A stretch of 7,538 bases of DNA. It comes from Candidatus Omnitrophota bacterium. GTDB taxonomy: Bacteria > Omnitrophota > Gorgyraeia > 2-02-FULL-51-18. The DNA lies in assembly GCA_023247935.1 (NCBI GenBank), contig JAHFFM010000092.1, forward strand, positions 1 through 7,538, given 5' to 3'. Numbering within the stretch: position 1 is the first letter of the stretch; every line of letters begins with the position of its first letter. The position numbers and the translations under genes were made by a program. Positions 1-6,431 of the stretch are shown here, piece after piece. A model generated the notes under the pieces. That model made no database searches. It was given only the letters and a program-made list of their open reading frames with translations, and was not told the DNA's origin.

Positions 1-232
1 GAAGCTCTCCGGTGCCCTTTTTAATGGCGCGATCAATATTGTCCGCCGGCATATTGGCTTCTTTGGCTTTTTGAAGCACGGTGCGAAGCCGTGGATTGGC
101 GTCGGGATTGCCACCGCCGTTTTTAGCCGCAACCGTTAACTCTTTGATAATCTTCGTGAACAAGGCGCCGCGCTTAGCGTCCAACGCGCCCTTTTTATGC
201 TTAATGGTTGCCCATTTAGAATGACCTGACAT
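1..232 (-). CDS. yebC: YebC/PmpR/TACO1-family protein, N-terminal part (3' end outside window)
   Basis: The first 77 codons are visible, against roughly 240-250 residues for the whole family. The protein opens MSGHSKWATIKHKKGALDAK and continues with RGALFTKIIKEL, the family hallmark, followed by an NGGGNPDANPRLR stretch and a KAKEANMPADNIDRAIKKG segment, also diagnostic. The ATG at 232 is preceded by a GGGAGG ribosome-binding site about 4 bases away. The family is traditionally annotated as a DNA-binding transcriptional regulator; newer work on YebC and mitochondrial TACO1 links it to translation of proline-rich stretches. It is cytoplasmic. It lies 40 bp downstream of lgt on the same strand and has its own promoter in that gap. 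Identity is very secure; which YebC subgroup it belongs to cannot be told from this fragment. Confidence 0.96.
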   Translation of the reverse strand, partial: MSGHSKWATIKHKKGALDAKRGALFTKIIKELTVAAKNGGGNPDANPRLRTVLQKAKEANMPADNIDRAIKKGTGEL

Positions 233-261
233 GAAACCTCCCTAGCTTAAAAGCGTGAGCT

Positions 262-270
262 ATTATAGCA
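262..270 (-). promoter_or_regulatory. Extended -10 promoter of yebC
   Basis: Read on the minus strand, the lgt-yebC gap contains TGC followed by a perfect TATAAT (-10 hexamer at 262-267, TG element at 268-270). The region 17 bp upstream has no good -35 hexamer and falls in the end of lgt, which is typical of an extended -10 promoter. The leader to the yebC ATG is about 25 nt and contains the GGGAGG Shine-Dalgarno site. yebC can therefore be transcribed independently of the toxin-antitoxin/lgt transcript. Confidence 0.65.
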
Positions 271-272
271 AA

Positions 273-989
273 TCAGGCTTTTTTACGAAAACCGTCTTTC
301 TGAAGCAACCAAAATGCACAGGCAATCAAAAAAATGCCCAAACTCGCCGCTTGCGGGACTGTCATGCCAAGCCATGCGGGTTTATTGTCTCCTCTGAAGA
401 ACTCGAGAAAAAATCTCACGAACGGATAGCCGGTAAAATAAACTAAAGTAACGCGGCCTGTAGGTTTTTTTCGCAACAAAAATAAAACACAGAATAAAAC
501 GGCGTCCAAAAACGCCTCGTAAAGCTGTACGGGATGCACTCGCGCCTGGACGTAATCATTGTAAACCGCCCAAGGCAATCCCGTGGGCCGGCCGAAGCAG
601 CATTGCCCCGCAAAACAGCCGAATCGGTTTAAAATTTGCGCCACTAAAAGCCACGGCAACAGAAGGTCCAGCGCCTTGAGCGGATTTACTTTGAATAATT
701 TTGAAAGAACATAAACGCAGCCTGACCCCGCCAGGATCCAGCCATAAAGCACAGACCCCGCGCCGTCCAGCATGGCGGCCCATTCTTCGGGTGATTTAGC
801 GCCCCGCCAATCTTCATTTTGAAAAACATACCAGAATACGCTTCCGAAATACGCGGCAATCACGCCAAAAACGGCCAAAGCAACGGACTTCACCAGAGAA
901 ATATTATTTTTCCAGCAAAAATAAGAACCCAGCGAAACAAAGACAAGAATTCCGGCGATTTTAAAGGTGAGATAAAGATCGATATCCAT
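273..989 (-). CDS. lgt: Prolipoprotein diacylglyceryl transferase (Lgt family)
   Basis: 238 residues, inner-membrane and multi-spanning. Family role: transfer of diacylglycerol from phosphatidylglycerol to the lipobox cysteine of prolipoproteins. Hydrophobic segments lie near residues 8-24, 36-56, 78-95, 107-120, 160-172 and 213-229. Family landmarks are SVLYGWILAG (79-88, where E. coli has the HGG loop; Tyr82 replaces His103), NRFGCFAGQCCFG (121-133, Arg122 matching Arg143), GLPWAVYND, HPVQLYE (152-158) and VRFFLEFFRGD (191-201; Arg192 and Glu196 match E. coli Arg239 and Glu243). E. coli Asn146 and Glu151 fall on Cys125 and Cys130, as in the GCF..CC(Y/F)G subgroup found in many bacteria. It is shorter than E. 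coli Lgt (about 291). The ATG at 989 lies 5 bp after the toxin stop and lacks an obvious Shine-Dalgarno site, suggesting translational coupling. The family call is firm; activity is inferred. Confidence 0.9.
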   Translation of the reverse strand: MDIDLYLTFKIAGILVFVSLGSYFCWKNNISLVKSVALAVFGVIAAYFGSVFWYVFQNEDWRGAKSPEEWAAMLDGAGSVLYGWILAGSGCVYVLSKLFKVNPLKALDLLLPWLLVAQILNRFGCFAGQCCFGRPTGLPWAVYNDYVQARVHPVQLYEAFLDAVLFCVLFLLRKKPTGRVTLVYFTGYPFVRFFLEFFRGDNKPAWLGMTVPQAASLGIFLIACAFWLLQKDGFRKKA

Positions 990-994
990 AAAGC

Positions 995-1375
995 TTAGCC
1001 TGACCGGAAATACTTAAACTTTAATTCGCGAATCGGCTTGTAATGTTTTACATTTCCAGAGGCTAACACAAAATGGTTCTCAACGGCAGTTGCAGCAACG
1101 ATGGCATCGGAGGCCCTCACCCCGAAAGACATTGCATATTCTTCGATATAAATAAGCGCCCGGTGTCCTATATTTTCAGTCAACGGGAATACGATAAAAT
1201 TCCCCTCAGAAATAAACGTTTTAATATGCTGGCATTCTTTTTGACTCCGAGCCCCCTGCAAAAGCTCCATATAAGTCATAATGGAAATAGCCCGGTCCGC
1301 CGCATCGTTTATCCAGTTTATCGCCTTTTCGTTTCCTCTTTGCGCCCAAATGAGAATATCCATGTCAAAGATCAC
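995..1375 (-). CDS. PIN-domain ribonuclease toxin, VapC-like
   Basis: 126 residues, a typical single PIN domain. The acidic metal-binding set is visible: Asp4 in the opening MIFDMDILIW strand, Glu37 in TYMELLQGA, Asp89 in RASDAIVAATA, and Asn107 in LASGNVKHY at the fourth site. Family role: Mg-dependent endoribonuclease that arrests growth by cleaving specific RNAs (often tRNA or rRNA), neutralised by the co-encoded antitoxin. The start is GTG at 1375, chosen because a GGAGG lies 8 nt upstream inside the antitoxin's last codons. Toxin and antitoxin genes overlap by 11 bp in different frames, the classic coupled arrangement. The RNA target cannot be read from sequence. The stop is 5 bp from the lgt start. 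Confidence 0.9.
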   Translation of the reverse strand: MIFDMDILIWAQRGNEKAINWINDAADRAISIMTYMELLQGARSQKECQHIKTFISEGNFIVFPLTENIGHRALIYIEEYAMSFGVRASDAIVAATAVENHFVLASGNVKHYKPIRELKFKYFRSG

Positions 1376-1616
1376 GGTAACGTCCTCCGCGAAGCCCGTC
1401 CATCGCTTTTTTCACATCCGCAGGAGCATCGCCCAACCGCCGATGCATCCCAAAAAAGGGATGCCCCTTAAGGTTGTTTTTTTTGGTTTTTTTTTCGACG
1501 GGATGAATAATGCCGGCTGTTTTTCCATGATAAAGGATTTCTACGGTCTCCCGCCTGCGAAGCGCGCGAAGAACCTCTTTCATTTTATAACGAAGGTCAA
1601 CCACCGAAGCTTTCAT
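1365..1616 (-). CDS. Type II antitoxin, Phd/YefM (prevent-host-death) family
   Basis: 83 residues. The N-terminal part (about 1-40: MKASVVDLRYKMKEVLRALR, then a strand-turn-strand VEILYHGKTAGIIHPV) is the Phd/YefM DNA-binding and dimerisation fold. The C-terminal part (about 50-83, HPFFGMHRRLGDAPADVKKAMDGLRGGRYRDL in two blocks) is the usual toxin-binding tail seen with PIN toxins. The two parts are joined by a lysine/asparagine linker (41-48) encoded by A9 and A8 homopolymer runs. The ATG at 1616 has a GGAG site 6 nt upstream. The toxin GTG lies inside its last codons. Expected role: it binds and blocks the toxin and, with it, represses the operon promoter through the inverted repeat at 1626-1652. 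Confidence 0.88.
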   Translation of the reverse strand: MKASVVDLRYKMKEVLRALRRRETVEILYHGKTAGIIHPVEKKTKKNNLKGHPFFGMHRRLGDAPADVKKAMDGLRGGRYRDL

Positions 1617-1625
1617 GGATTCTCC

Positions 1626-1652
1626 AATATGTATACTTTAATTATACATATT
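1626..1652. promoter_or_regulatory. Inverted-repeat operator overlapping the antitoxin -10 element
   Basis: AATATGTATA (1626-1635) and TATACATATT (1643-1652) are a perfect 10-bp inverted repeat separated by 7 bp. The distal arm covers most of the TATAAT hexamer and the proximal arm covers the predicted transcription start. Placement and symmetry fit autorepression by a dimeric Phd/YefM antitoxin or a toxin-antitoxin complex. That the antitoxin is the binder is inferred. Confidence 0.7.
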
Positions 1653-1669
1653 TAAAAAACTTCCGTCAA
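1641..1669 (-). promoter_or_regulatory. Promoter of the antitoxin-toxin(-lgt) operon
   Basis: On the minus strand TTGACG (1664-1669) and TATAAT (1641-1646) are separated by exactly 17 bp, 11 of 12 matches to the sigma70 consensus. The expected start of transcription is near 1634, giving a leader of about 18 nt with the GGAG ribosome-binding site before the antitoxin ATG. No other promoter is evident before the toxin or lgt, so this one probably serves all three genes. Confidence 0.75.
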
Positions 1670-1769
1670 TGGACTTATCGAATCTTCAAAATCCATGGTT
1701 GTATTTTACAATTCACAATGTAAAGAGCGTGAAATTAAGAACAATTAAGAAATATTTTCTGGAAAGATG

Positions 1770-1796
1770 TATAATATTTCCCAAATATAAATGGAG
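1770..1796 (+). promoter_or_regulatory. -10 element and ribosome-binding site of the SNF2 gene
   Basis: TATAAT at 1770-1775 lies 26 bp before the SNF2 ATG, and GGAG at 1793-1796 lies 5 bp before it. The best -35 candidate (TTAAGA, 1745-1750) is 19 bp away and poor, so the promoter may be weak or activator-dependent. Two direct copies of AATTAAGAA (1733-1741 and 1743-1751), one helical turn apart, sit where an activator could bind. Confidence 0.5.
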
Positions 1797-1801
1797 CGTC
1801 T

Positions 1802-4800
1802 ATGAGTTTTTTTCTGCAGCATTCGGATATCATACGCCATGTGGGTCCGATTTCTTACGAACGCGGCAAGTCCTATTTTCTTTCCGGGCGGGTCGCTCAA
1901 TTTAACAGAATTGATTCGACGCTTTCCGCGCTTGTTCTCGGAGGCCAGCCATCTCCTTACGAAACACGGATCCAACTGGATGGCGATAAAATCGCGGACT
2001 CCGTCTGCACCTGCCCCATGGGAAGCGCCTGCAAACACGTAGCGGCTGTGGCCTTAAATGACGCCGCGTCTCCTGCGCGCAGGCCGCATTCCGGGTTCGC
2101 CGAAGGCTGGTCGCAATCAATGCAGGACTGGTTCAAAGAATCATCTCCCAAAACGTCCGGACAGCTTCGTCTTATCCTTCGGATTGATTCTGAAAATACA
2201 TTCAATCGGGCAGCCGCTGGCCGCTTGCAGCTGCAATTCCGCCCGCAGATATATTATCCGGATGAAAACCGACTCTCCTTTTCCGACATTTCATGGAAAA
2301 ATTACCTAAATCAAACGCCTTATCGATCCGTCAACTCCGTCCTTGATCAAAACCAAAACTGTTTTTTATCCCAACTGGCCCAAGCCCTCTCCGTCAGCCG
2401 TCATTACTATGCCTGGGATGAGAAATGGTTTTCCGTGAATCAGGACAACGCCCGTCCTGTCTGGGACATCTTGTCACGCGCCGGGTCCTCGGGGGTTTGC
2501 CTTTATAATGACGAAAAAAACGGGGCCCTTATTCCCGCGGATCCCGTTTCGTTTACGGTCAAAACCACTCTTGAGGACACAAAGGAAGGTTTGTCGGTGA
2601 AAAACAGCCTCTGGCTGGGCGAAACGCCTGCCCAGGAGGCAATGCTCTTTGGGTCGCCGGTTGTTTTTGGGGTTTTGTTAAAAATAAAGATGATTCATTC
2701 CGGGAGGGTTCCGCATTTCGAGATCCTTTCGATTCATCCGTCGTCGCCCGTCTCGGCGGCCATAGTCGAAAGCGCCGCCCCGGCAAATGGGCCTATTTTG
2801 GTTCCGACGAAGGACATCCCCACATTTGCGGAAAAATACCTGCCTAGGTTTCCCCGATCCCTTGTGATTGAGAATCTGTCCAGGCAAATCGTCCCTCCCG
2901 TTCAAATGCCGCCTAAGGCCTGCATTGACATTTTAGGGATGGGCGGCGGACAAATTTCTGTTTTTATTTCATGGAAATATGGGGAAACCAAAATAGCCAT
3001 GGATTCAAAAAAGCTTGTGATTGACGGCGGTGTCGGAAAAATGATTGCCAGAGACTACGACGCGGAGAAAAAAATTTTTGAATCTCTCGAAAATTTTTTG
3101 AGGGCCTATCCCTATTTTTGGAAAAGGGCCCCGGGTGAGGCGCCCACGCTTCTCGCCTGCGAAGACAAGGTCATTTTGATTGATAAAGAAGCTGCTTATT
3201 TTTTGACCGTCGTAATCCCGCTTTTGCGAACGCTTCCCGGCGTCGAAATCCTCTTGGATCCCAATGCTCCCCGGCTGGCTGAAAACATCGATCCCAAAGC
3301 CGAATTCACTCTCGAAGAGGAAGAAAATAACAGCGATTGGTTTGACCTGGGGATGAACGTAATTATTGAGGGGGAGTCGGTCAATTTTGAAAAAGTTTTC
3401 GGGGCGCTCTCCAAAAAGGAGGATTATCTATTTCTTCCCAGCGGACGATTCGTGTCCCTAAAGCATCCTTTTTTTGAAAATCTTCAAAATCTTATCCGTC
3501 AGGCGGAACACCTTCGGGATCGCGGGACGGGGCAAATCCGTTTAAGCCGTTTCCAGGCGGGGTGGTGGAGTGAGCTTATCCGGCTCGGCGTCGTGAAACA
3601 GCAGGCCGCGCGGTGGAAGGAATCGGTGAACGGGCTCCTGGATTTTAAAAAAGTTCCGATTCTTCCGCAGCCTGAGAAATTTCATGGAAATCTGCGACAT
3701 TATCAGGCCGAAGGTTATTCATGGATGAGCTTTTTGCGCGAAAAAAATATGGGCGGGGTTCTTGCAGACGACATGGGTTTGGGAAAAACTGTCCAGGCCG
3801 TTTCTCTGGCGGCGCGCGGCGCATCGTCCTTTCTTATTATCGCCCCCACCAGCGTTGTGGAAAACTGGGACATGGAATTCGAGAAATTTGCCCCCCATCT
3901 TAAAAAAACCATCCTGCGTAGGGGAGATCGCTCCCGGGATCACCAGGCGATGCCAAGCGCGGATATCGTGGTTGTTTCCTATGCCCTTTTTCAGAGAGAC
4001 CAAAAACATTTTCTGGGCAGGTTATGGGATACAGTCATTTTTGACGAGGCGCAGTTCGTCAAAAATTACCAGTCCAAGGCTTACGGCGTGCTCCGCCGGC
4101 TCAAAGCGCGCTGCAAATTTGCGCTAACGGGCACGCCGTTGGAAAACAATCTCATGGAATTATGGTCGATTTTCTCGATCACCTCCCCCGGACTTTTTCC
4201 GGAACCGGAAAAGTTTAGGGAGCTTTTCCAAAAACCCATTGAAAAAAATAACGACAAAAAAGCGCTCGAGTCCCTCCGCGCTCATATCCGGCCGTTCATC
4301 CTGCGCCGCCTTAAGGAAAATGTCGAAAAAGAATTGCCTCCCAAAACTGAGCAGGCGTGGATTCTCGAAATGGGCTCACAGCAAAAACATGTTTATCAAG
4401 TGCATCTACAAAAGGAGCGGCAAAAAGTACTGGGACTTTTGGAGCATGGCGGGATGAAATCCCACCGTTTCGAGATTTTTACCTCTCTAATGAGACTGCG
4501 CCAGCTTTGCCTTCATGCGGTCCTGGTGGACAAAAAGTACTCAAACATTCCTTCGGCCAAATTGGACGCGCTTGTGGACCGCTTGGAAACAATCCTGACT
4601 GAAAATCACCGTGTCCTTATCTTCAGCCAATTCACCTCTTTCCTGGGATTGGTTAAAAAATGCCTGAAAGACCGGGGATGGAAATACGCCTATCTGGACG
4701 GCGCGACTCGAAACCGGAAAGAGACGCTGGAATCTTTTCAAAAAGACGCCTCCGTCCCAATTTTTCTCATCAGCCTCAAAGCTGGCGGATTTGGCCTGAA

Positions 4801-5059
4801 TCTCACGTCGGCGGACTATTGCATCCTGCTGGATCCCTGGTGGAATCCGGCGGTGGAGTCGCAGGCCATCGACCGGACCCATCGCATCGGCCAAACCAGG
4901 CACGTCATGGTTTATCGGCCCATCATGCGCGACACCATCGAGGAAAAAGTGGTGAAACTCCAGGAGAAAAAACGCCAGCTTTTTCGCAGCATTCTCGATG
5001 ATGGGAATATTTTTTCCAATCTCGTCACCGAGGCGGATATTCGGGGAATTTTTGGTTAA
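1802..5059 (+). CDS. SWIM zinc-finger / SNF2-family DEAD-like ATPase (helicase-related DNA translocase)
   Basis: 1085 residues, intact. A SWIM zinc finger (Cys69-x-Cys71-x5-Cys77-x-His79) is followed by a long, poorly conserved middle (about 100-620) where bacterial SNF2-associated domains usually lie. The two RecA-like lobes then follow: LRHYQAEGYSW (from 631), Walker A DDMGLGKT (656-663), motif Ia APTSVVENW (681-689), Walker B DEAQ (748-751), motif III ALTGTPLENN (from 774), motif IV VLIFSQF (938-944), YLDGAT (964-969), motif V SLKAGGFGLNL (991-1001), DPWWNP (1011-1016) and motif VI QAIDRTHRIGQ (1021-1031). Family role: ATP-driven translocation on double-stranded DNA, remodelling bound proteins, usually without strand separation. 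The ATG at 1802 has a GGAG site. No dedicated partner is adjacent, so the pathway (transcription recycling, repair or defence) stays open. Confidence 0.93.
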   Translation: MSFFLQHSDIIRHVGPISYERGKSYFLSGRVAQFNRIDSTLSALVLGGQPSPYETRIQLDGDKIADSVCTCPMGSACKHVAAVALNDAASPARRPHSGFAEGWSQSMQDWFKESSPKTSGQLRLILRIDSENTFNRAAAGRLQLQFRPQIYYPDENRLSFSDISWKNYLNQTPYRSVNSVLDQNQNCFLSQLAQALSVSRHYYAWDEKWFSVNQDNARPVWDILSRAGSSGVCLYNDEKNGALIPADPVSFTVKTTLEDTKEGLSVKNSLWLGETPAQEAMLFGSPVVFGVLLKIKMIHSGRVPHFEILSIHPSSPVSAAIVESAAPANGPILVPTKDIPTFAEKYLPRFPRSLVIENLSRQIVPPVQMPPKACIDILGMGGGQISVFISWKYGETKIAMDSKKLVIDGGVGKMIARDYDAEKKIFESLENFLRAYPYFWKRAPGEAPTLLACEDKVILIDKEAAYFLTVVIPLLRTLPGVEILLDPNAPRLAENIDPKAEFTLEEEENNSDWFDLGMNVIIEGESVNFEKVFGALSKKEDYLFLPSGRFVSLKHPFFENLQNLIRQAEHLRDRGTGQIRLSRFQAGWWSELIRLGVVKQQAARWKESVNGLLDFKKVPILPQPEKFHGNLRHYQAEGYSWMSFLREKNMGGVLADDMGLGKTVQAVSLAARGASSFLIIAPTSVVENWDMEFEKFAPHLKKTILRRGDRSRDHQAMPSADIVVVSYALFQRDQKHFLGRLWDTVIFDEAQFVKNYQSKAYGVLRRLKARCKFALTGTPLENNLMELWSIFSITSPGLFPEPEKFRELFQKPIEKNNDKKALESLRAHIRPFILRRLKENVEKELPPKTEQAWILEMGSQQKHVYQVHLQKERQKVLGLLEHGGMKSHRFEIFTSLMRLRQLCLHAVLVDKKYSNIPSAKLDALVDRLETILTENHRVLIFSQFTSFLGLVKKCLKDRGWKYAYLDGATRNRKETLESFQKDASVPIFLISLKAGGFGLNLTSADYCILLDPWWNPAVESQAIDRTHRIGQTRHVMVYRPIMRDTIEEKVVKLQEKKRQLFRSILDDGNIFSNLVTEADIRGIFG

Positions 5060-5060
5060 G
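5012..5060. repeat. 49-bp direct repeat, copy 1 (3' end of the SNF2 gene)
   Basis: This segment encodes the last residues of the SNF2 protein (FSNLVTEADIRGIFG plus stop). It recurs at 6373-6421 in the same orientation with two differences, C/T at 5028 versus 6389 and G/A at 5032 versus 6393. The repeat distance is 1361 bp. Similarity ends one base after the stop codon. Confidence 0.95.
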
Positions 5061-5078
5061 ATACCAAATTTCCACCCC
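5043..5078. other. Interrupted hairpin across the SNF2 stop codon
   Basis: TTTGGT (5051-5056) pairs with ACCAAA (5063-5068) around a 6-nt loop that contains the stop codon. Outside a small internal loop, GGAA pairs with TTCC, and GGGG has a possible partner in CCCC. No T-run follows on either strand, so it is not a standard intrinsic terminator, but it is the only strong structure between the convergent SNF2 and ATPase genes. Confidence 0.35.
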
Positions 5079-5124
5079 AAAGCTCCTCGGCGCTCGTCGG
5101 TGTATTTAATTTTATTCTTCACAA

Positions 5125-6273
5125 TCATAGCTGCGCGTAACGACGAATTACATCAGGCCAGGGTAATATTTCAATCCCCGATTCGAGCTTACGTCTATTT
5201 TTGTCGATAAGAGACGCAACGATAAGCGGGACCTTAGGAAATTGCTTTTTGAATGCGTCTAAACAACTAGCCGATGGAAGTTGTTGGCCAGTTTTGCACT
5301 CAATAGCCAATATAGGCTTTTGACCATTCATAATGAGTAAATCAATTTCATGTGGGCCTTCTCTCCAAAACGTGTATTCATGCCCCTTGTTCAGATAATC
5401 ACCATGCGCTATAAGCTCGTTTATCATCCAATTCTCGAACAATACACCCGTCTCTATAGATGTTGGAGGGTCGTTAAGTCTATTCTGAATAGCTCGAACA
5501 ACTCCGCAATCAAAGAAATAAAACTTAGGTCTAGCCTTTTTACGCTCACTCCTATCCCACGGCCATAAAAATCTGCCAATAAGCGTATCTTCTAAAATCG
5601 AGTAATATTCTTTGACCGTACTAGCAGCAACCGCACACTCCCTTGAAATATTTTGAAACTCAATAACTTGCCCGTTTCCCTGAGCGGCTACATTTAAAAA
5701 TCTCTGGAAAGCTCCGACATTGCGCGTAAGTGCCTCAGCTTGGATTTCTTCCTTAATATAGGTCGTATAGTAAGAACGCAAAAGTTCTTTGGCTTCGTTC
5801 TTTTGATTTTCTAAGAGAAGTTGGGTTAATCTTGGAAGCGTTCCGTATTGAAGTGCTAAGTGAATATTAAAACGTTCGCCGATTTCTTCGGCAGTTAGAG
5901 GATGAAGTTTTAAATCAAGTGCACGGCCACCTAAAAGATTAGCCCCGCCTCGGCGAAGTTTTCTTGCACTTGAACCAGACAGAGCAAACTTTAATCCCCT
6001 CTCTTCAATTCCTTTTTGGACATAATCCAAAAGAGATGGGATGCGTTGAATCTCATCAACAATAACTAGGCTATTTTTTTCTAGAGCAGAGATTTCTTCC
6101 CAAAAATGCTTAGGTTCTCTTTTGAGTTCTAGCTCTTTTTCAGGGTCTAGCAAATCCACAAAAAGTCGGCTTTTAAGACCTCGGATAAGATAGGTCTTTC
6201 CTGTCATTCTCGGCCCAAAGATAAAGGCTGAGCTTTTAAGTTTATCTAGCTTAAGAGTTCGGTTAAATTCCAT
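5125..6273 (-). CDS. AAA-type ATPase with C-terminal DUF4143 domain
   Basis: 382 residues from the ATG at 6273; an in-frame TTG two codons upstream would give 384. With the longer numbering, Walker A is GPRMTGKT (22-29), Walker B is LVIVDEIQRIP (71-81) and a sensor-like segment SGSSARKLRRGGANLLGGRA lies at 101-120, the AAA_14 pattern. The DUF4143 half follows, ending in an apparent PD-(D/E)xK-type core: EID at 311-313 and ECK at 327-329. These proteins are widespread, often in accessory regions; their function is poorly defined. No Shine-Dalgarno site is seen, and a TATATT lies 6 nt before the ATG, so the message may be leaderless. Sampled 60-base stretches have about 33-42% GC against up to about 60% in SNF2, and the gene is bracketed by SNF2-tail repeats, both suggesting acquisition. 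Confidence 0.9.
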   Translation of the reverse strand: MEFNRTLKLDKLKSSAFIFGPRMTGKTYLIRGLKSRLFVDLLDPEKELELKREPKHFWEEISALEKNSLVIVDEIQRIPSLLDYVQKGIEERGLKFALSGSSARKLRRGGANLLGGRALDLKLHPLTAEEIGERFNIHLALQYGTLPRLTQLLLENQKNEAKELLRSYYTTYIKEEIQAEALTRNVGAFQRFLNVAAQGNGQVIEFQNISRECAVAASTVKEYYSILEDTLIGRFLWPWDRSERKKARPKFYFFDCGVVRAIQNRLNDPPTSIETGVLFENWMINELIAHGDYLNKGHEYTFWREGPHEIDLLIMNGQKPILAIECKTGQQLPSASCLDAFKKQFPKVPLIVASLIDKNRRKLESGIEILPWPDVIRRYAQL

Positions 6274-6280
6274 GGTCAAA

Positions 6281-6320
6281 ATATAACATATAGTTGTTAT
6301 ATAATCTAGTTATATAACAT
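6281..6320 (-). promoter_or_regulatory. AT-rich palindromic promoter/operator region of the ATPase gene
   Basis: The motif GTTATAT recurs: at 6296 and 6309 on the plus strand (13 bp apart) and at 6281-6287 and 6312-6318 on the minus strand. The copy at 6309-6318 (GTTATATAAC) is a perfect 10-bp palindrome. On the minus strand a TATATT (6279-6284) lies 6 nt from the ATG and could be the -10 element; no convincing -35 is seen. Repeated symmetric sites suggest binding of a dimeric regulator. Confidence 0.45.
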
Positions 6321-6351
6321 GGTAAGTTACGCATCTCAAACGCCCTGCTTC

Positions 6352-6420
6352 CTCGACAACGGATAGCCAAGATTTTCCAATCTCGTCATCGAAGCGGATA
6401 TTCGGGGAATTTTTGGTTAA
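6352..6420 (+). pseudogene. Relic of a SNF2-gene 3' end
   Basis: The last 16 codons, including the stop, match the end of the SNF2 gene (FSNLVIEADIRGIFG plus stop; one Thr-to-Ile change and one silent change). Just upstream the frame reads FLDNG, comparable with ILDDG in the intact gene, then an in-frame TAG and an extra codon before the conserved block. Upstream of about 6338 similarity is lost. It has no start and cannot be expressed as a protein. Its stop lies 11 bp from the stop of the convergent HEPN gene, so this may be the original SNF2 terminus. Confidence 0.75.
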
Positions 6421-6421
6421 G
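6373..6421. repeat. 49-bp direct repeat, copy 2
   Basis: Matches 5012-5060 at 47 of 49 positions in the same orientation. Together the two copies flank the ATPase gene and its promoter region. Confidence 0.95.
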
Positions 6422-6431
6422 GGGAAAGTTT

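Noticed and set aside
243..262. Small inverted repeat TAGCT/AGCTA behind lgt, considered as a terminator
   Set aside because: Only 5-bp arms around a 10-nt loop, no T-run, and it lies in the yebC leader just downstream of its -10 element.
1073..1655. Overlapping plus-strand open frames of 124-132 codons opposite the toxin-antitoxin genes
   Set aside because: They are antisense to well-supported PIN and Phd genes, with no ribosome-binding site or recognisable family.
4541..5128. 195-codon open frame on the minus strand opposite the SNF2 3' region
   Set aside because: It lies wholly opposite conserved SNF2 helicase motifs and its translation looks like no known protein; it is a shadow of the SNF2 codons.
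5061..6372. ATPase gene as cargo of a classical insertion sequence
   Set aside because: No transposase and no terminal inverted repeats. A 49-bp imperfect repeat is far longer than transposon target duplications.
6274..6431. Possible small MNT nucleotidyltransferase gene next to the HEPN gene
   Set aside because: The gap is only about 160 bp, is filled by promoter repeats and the SNF2 relic, and holds no frame with the GSx(10)DxD nucleotidyltransferase signature.
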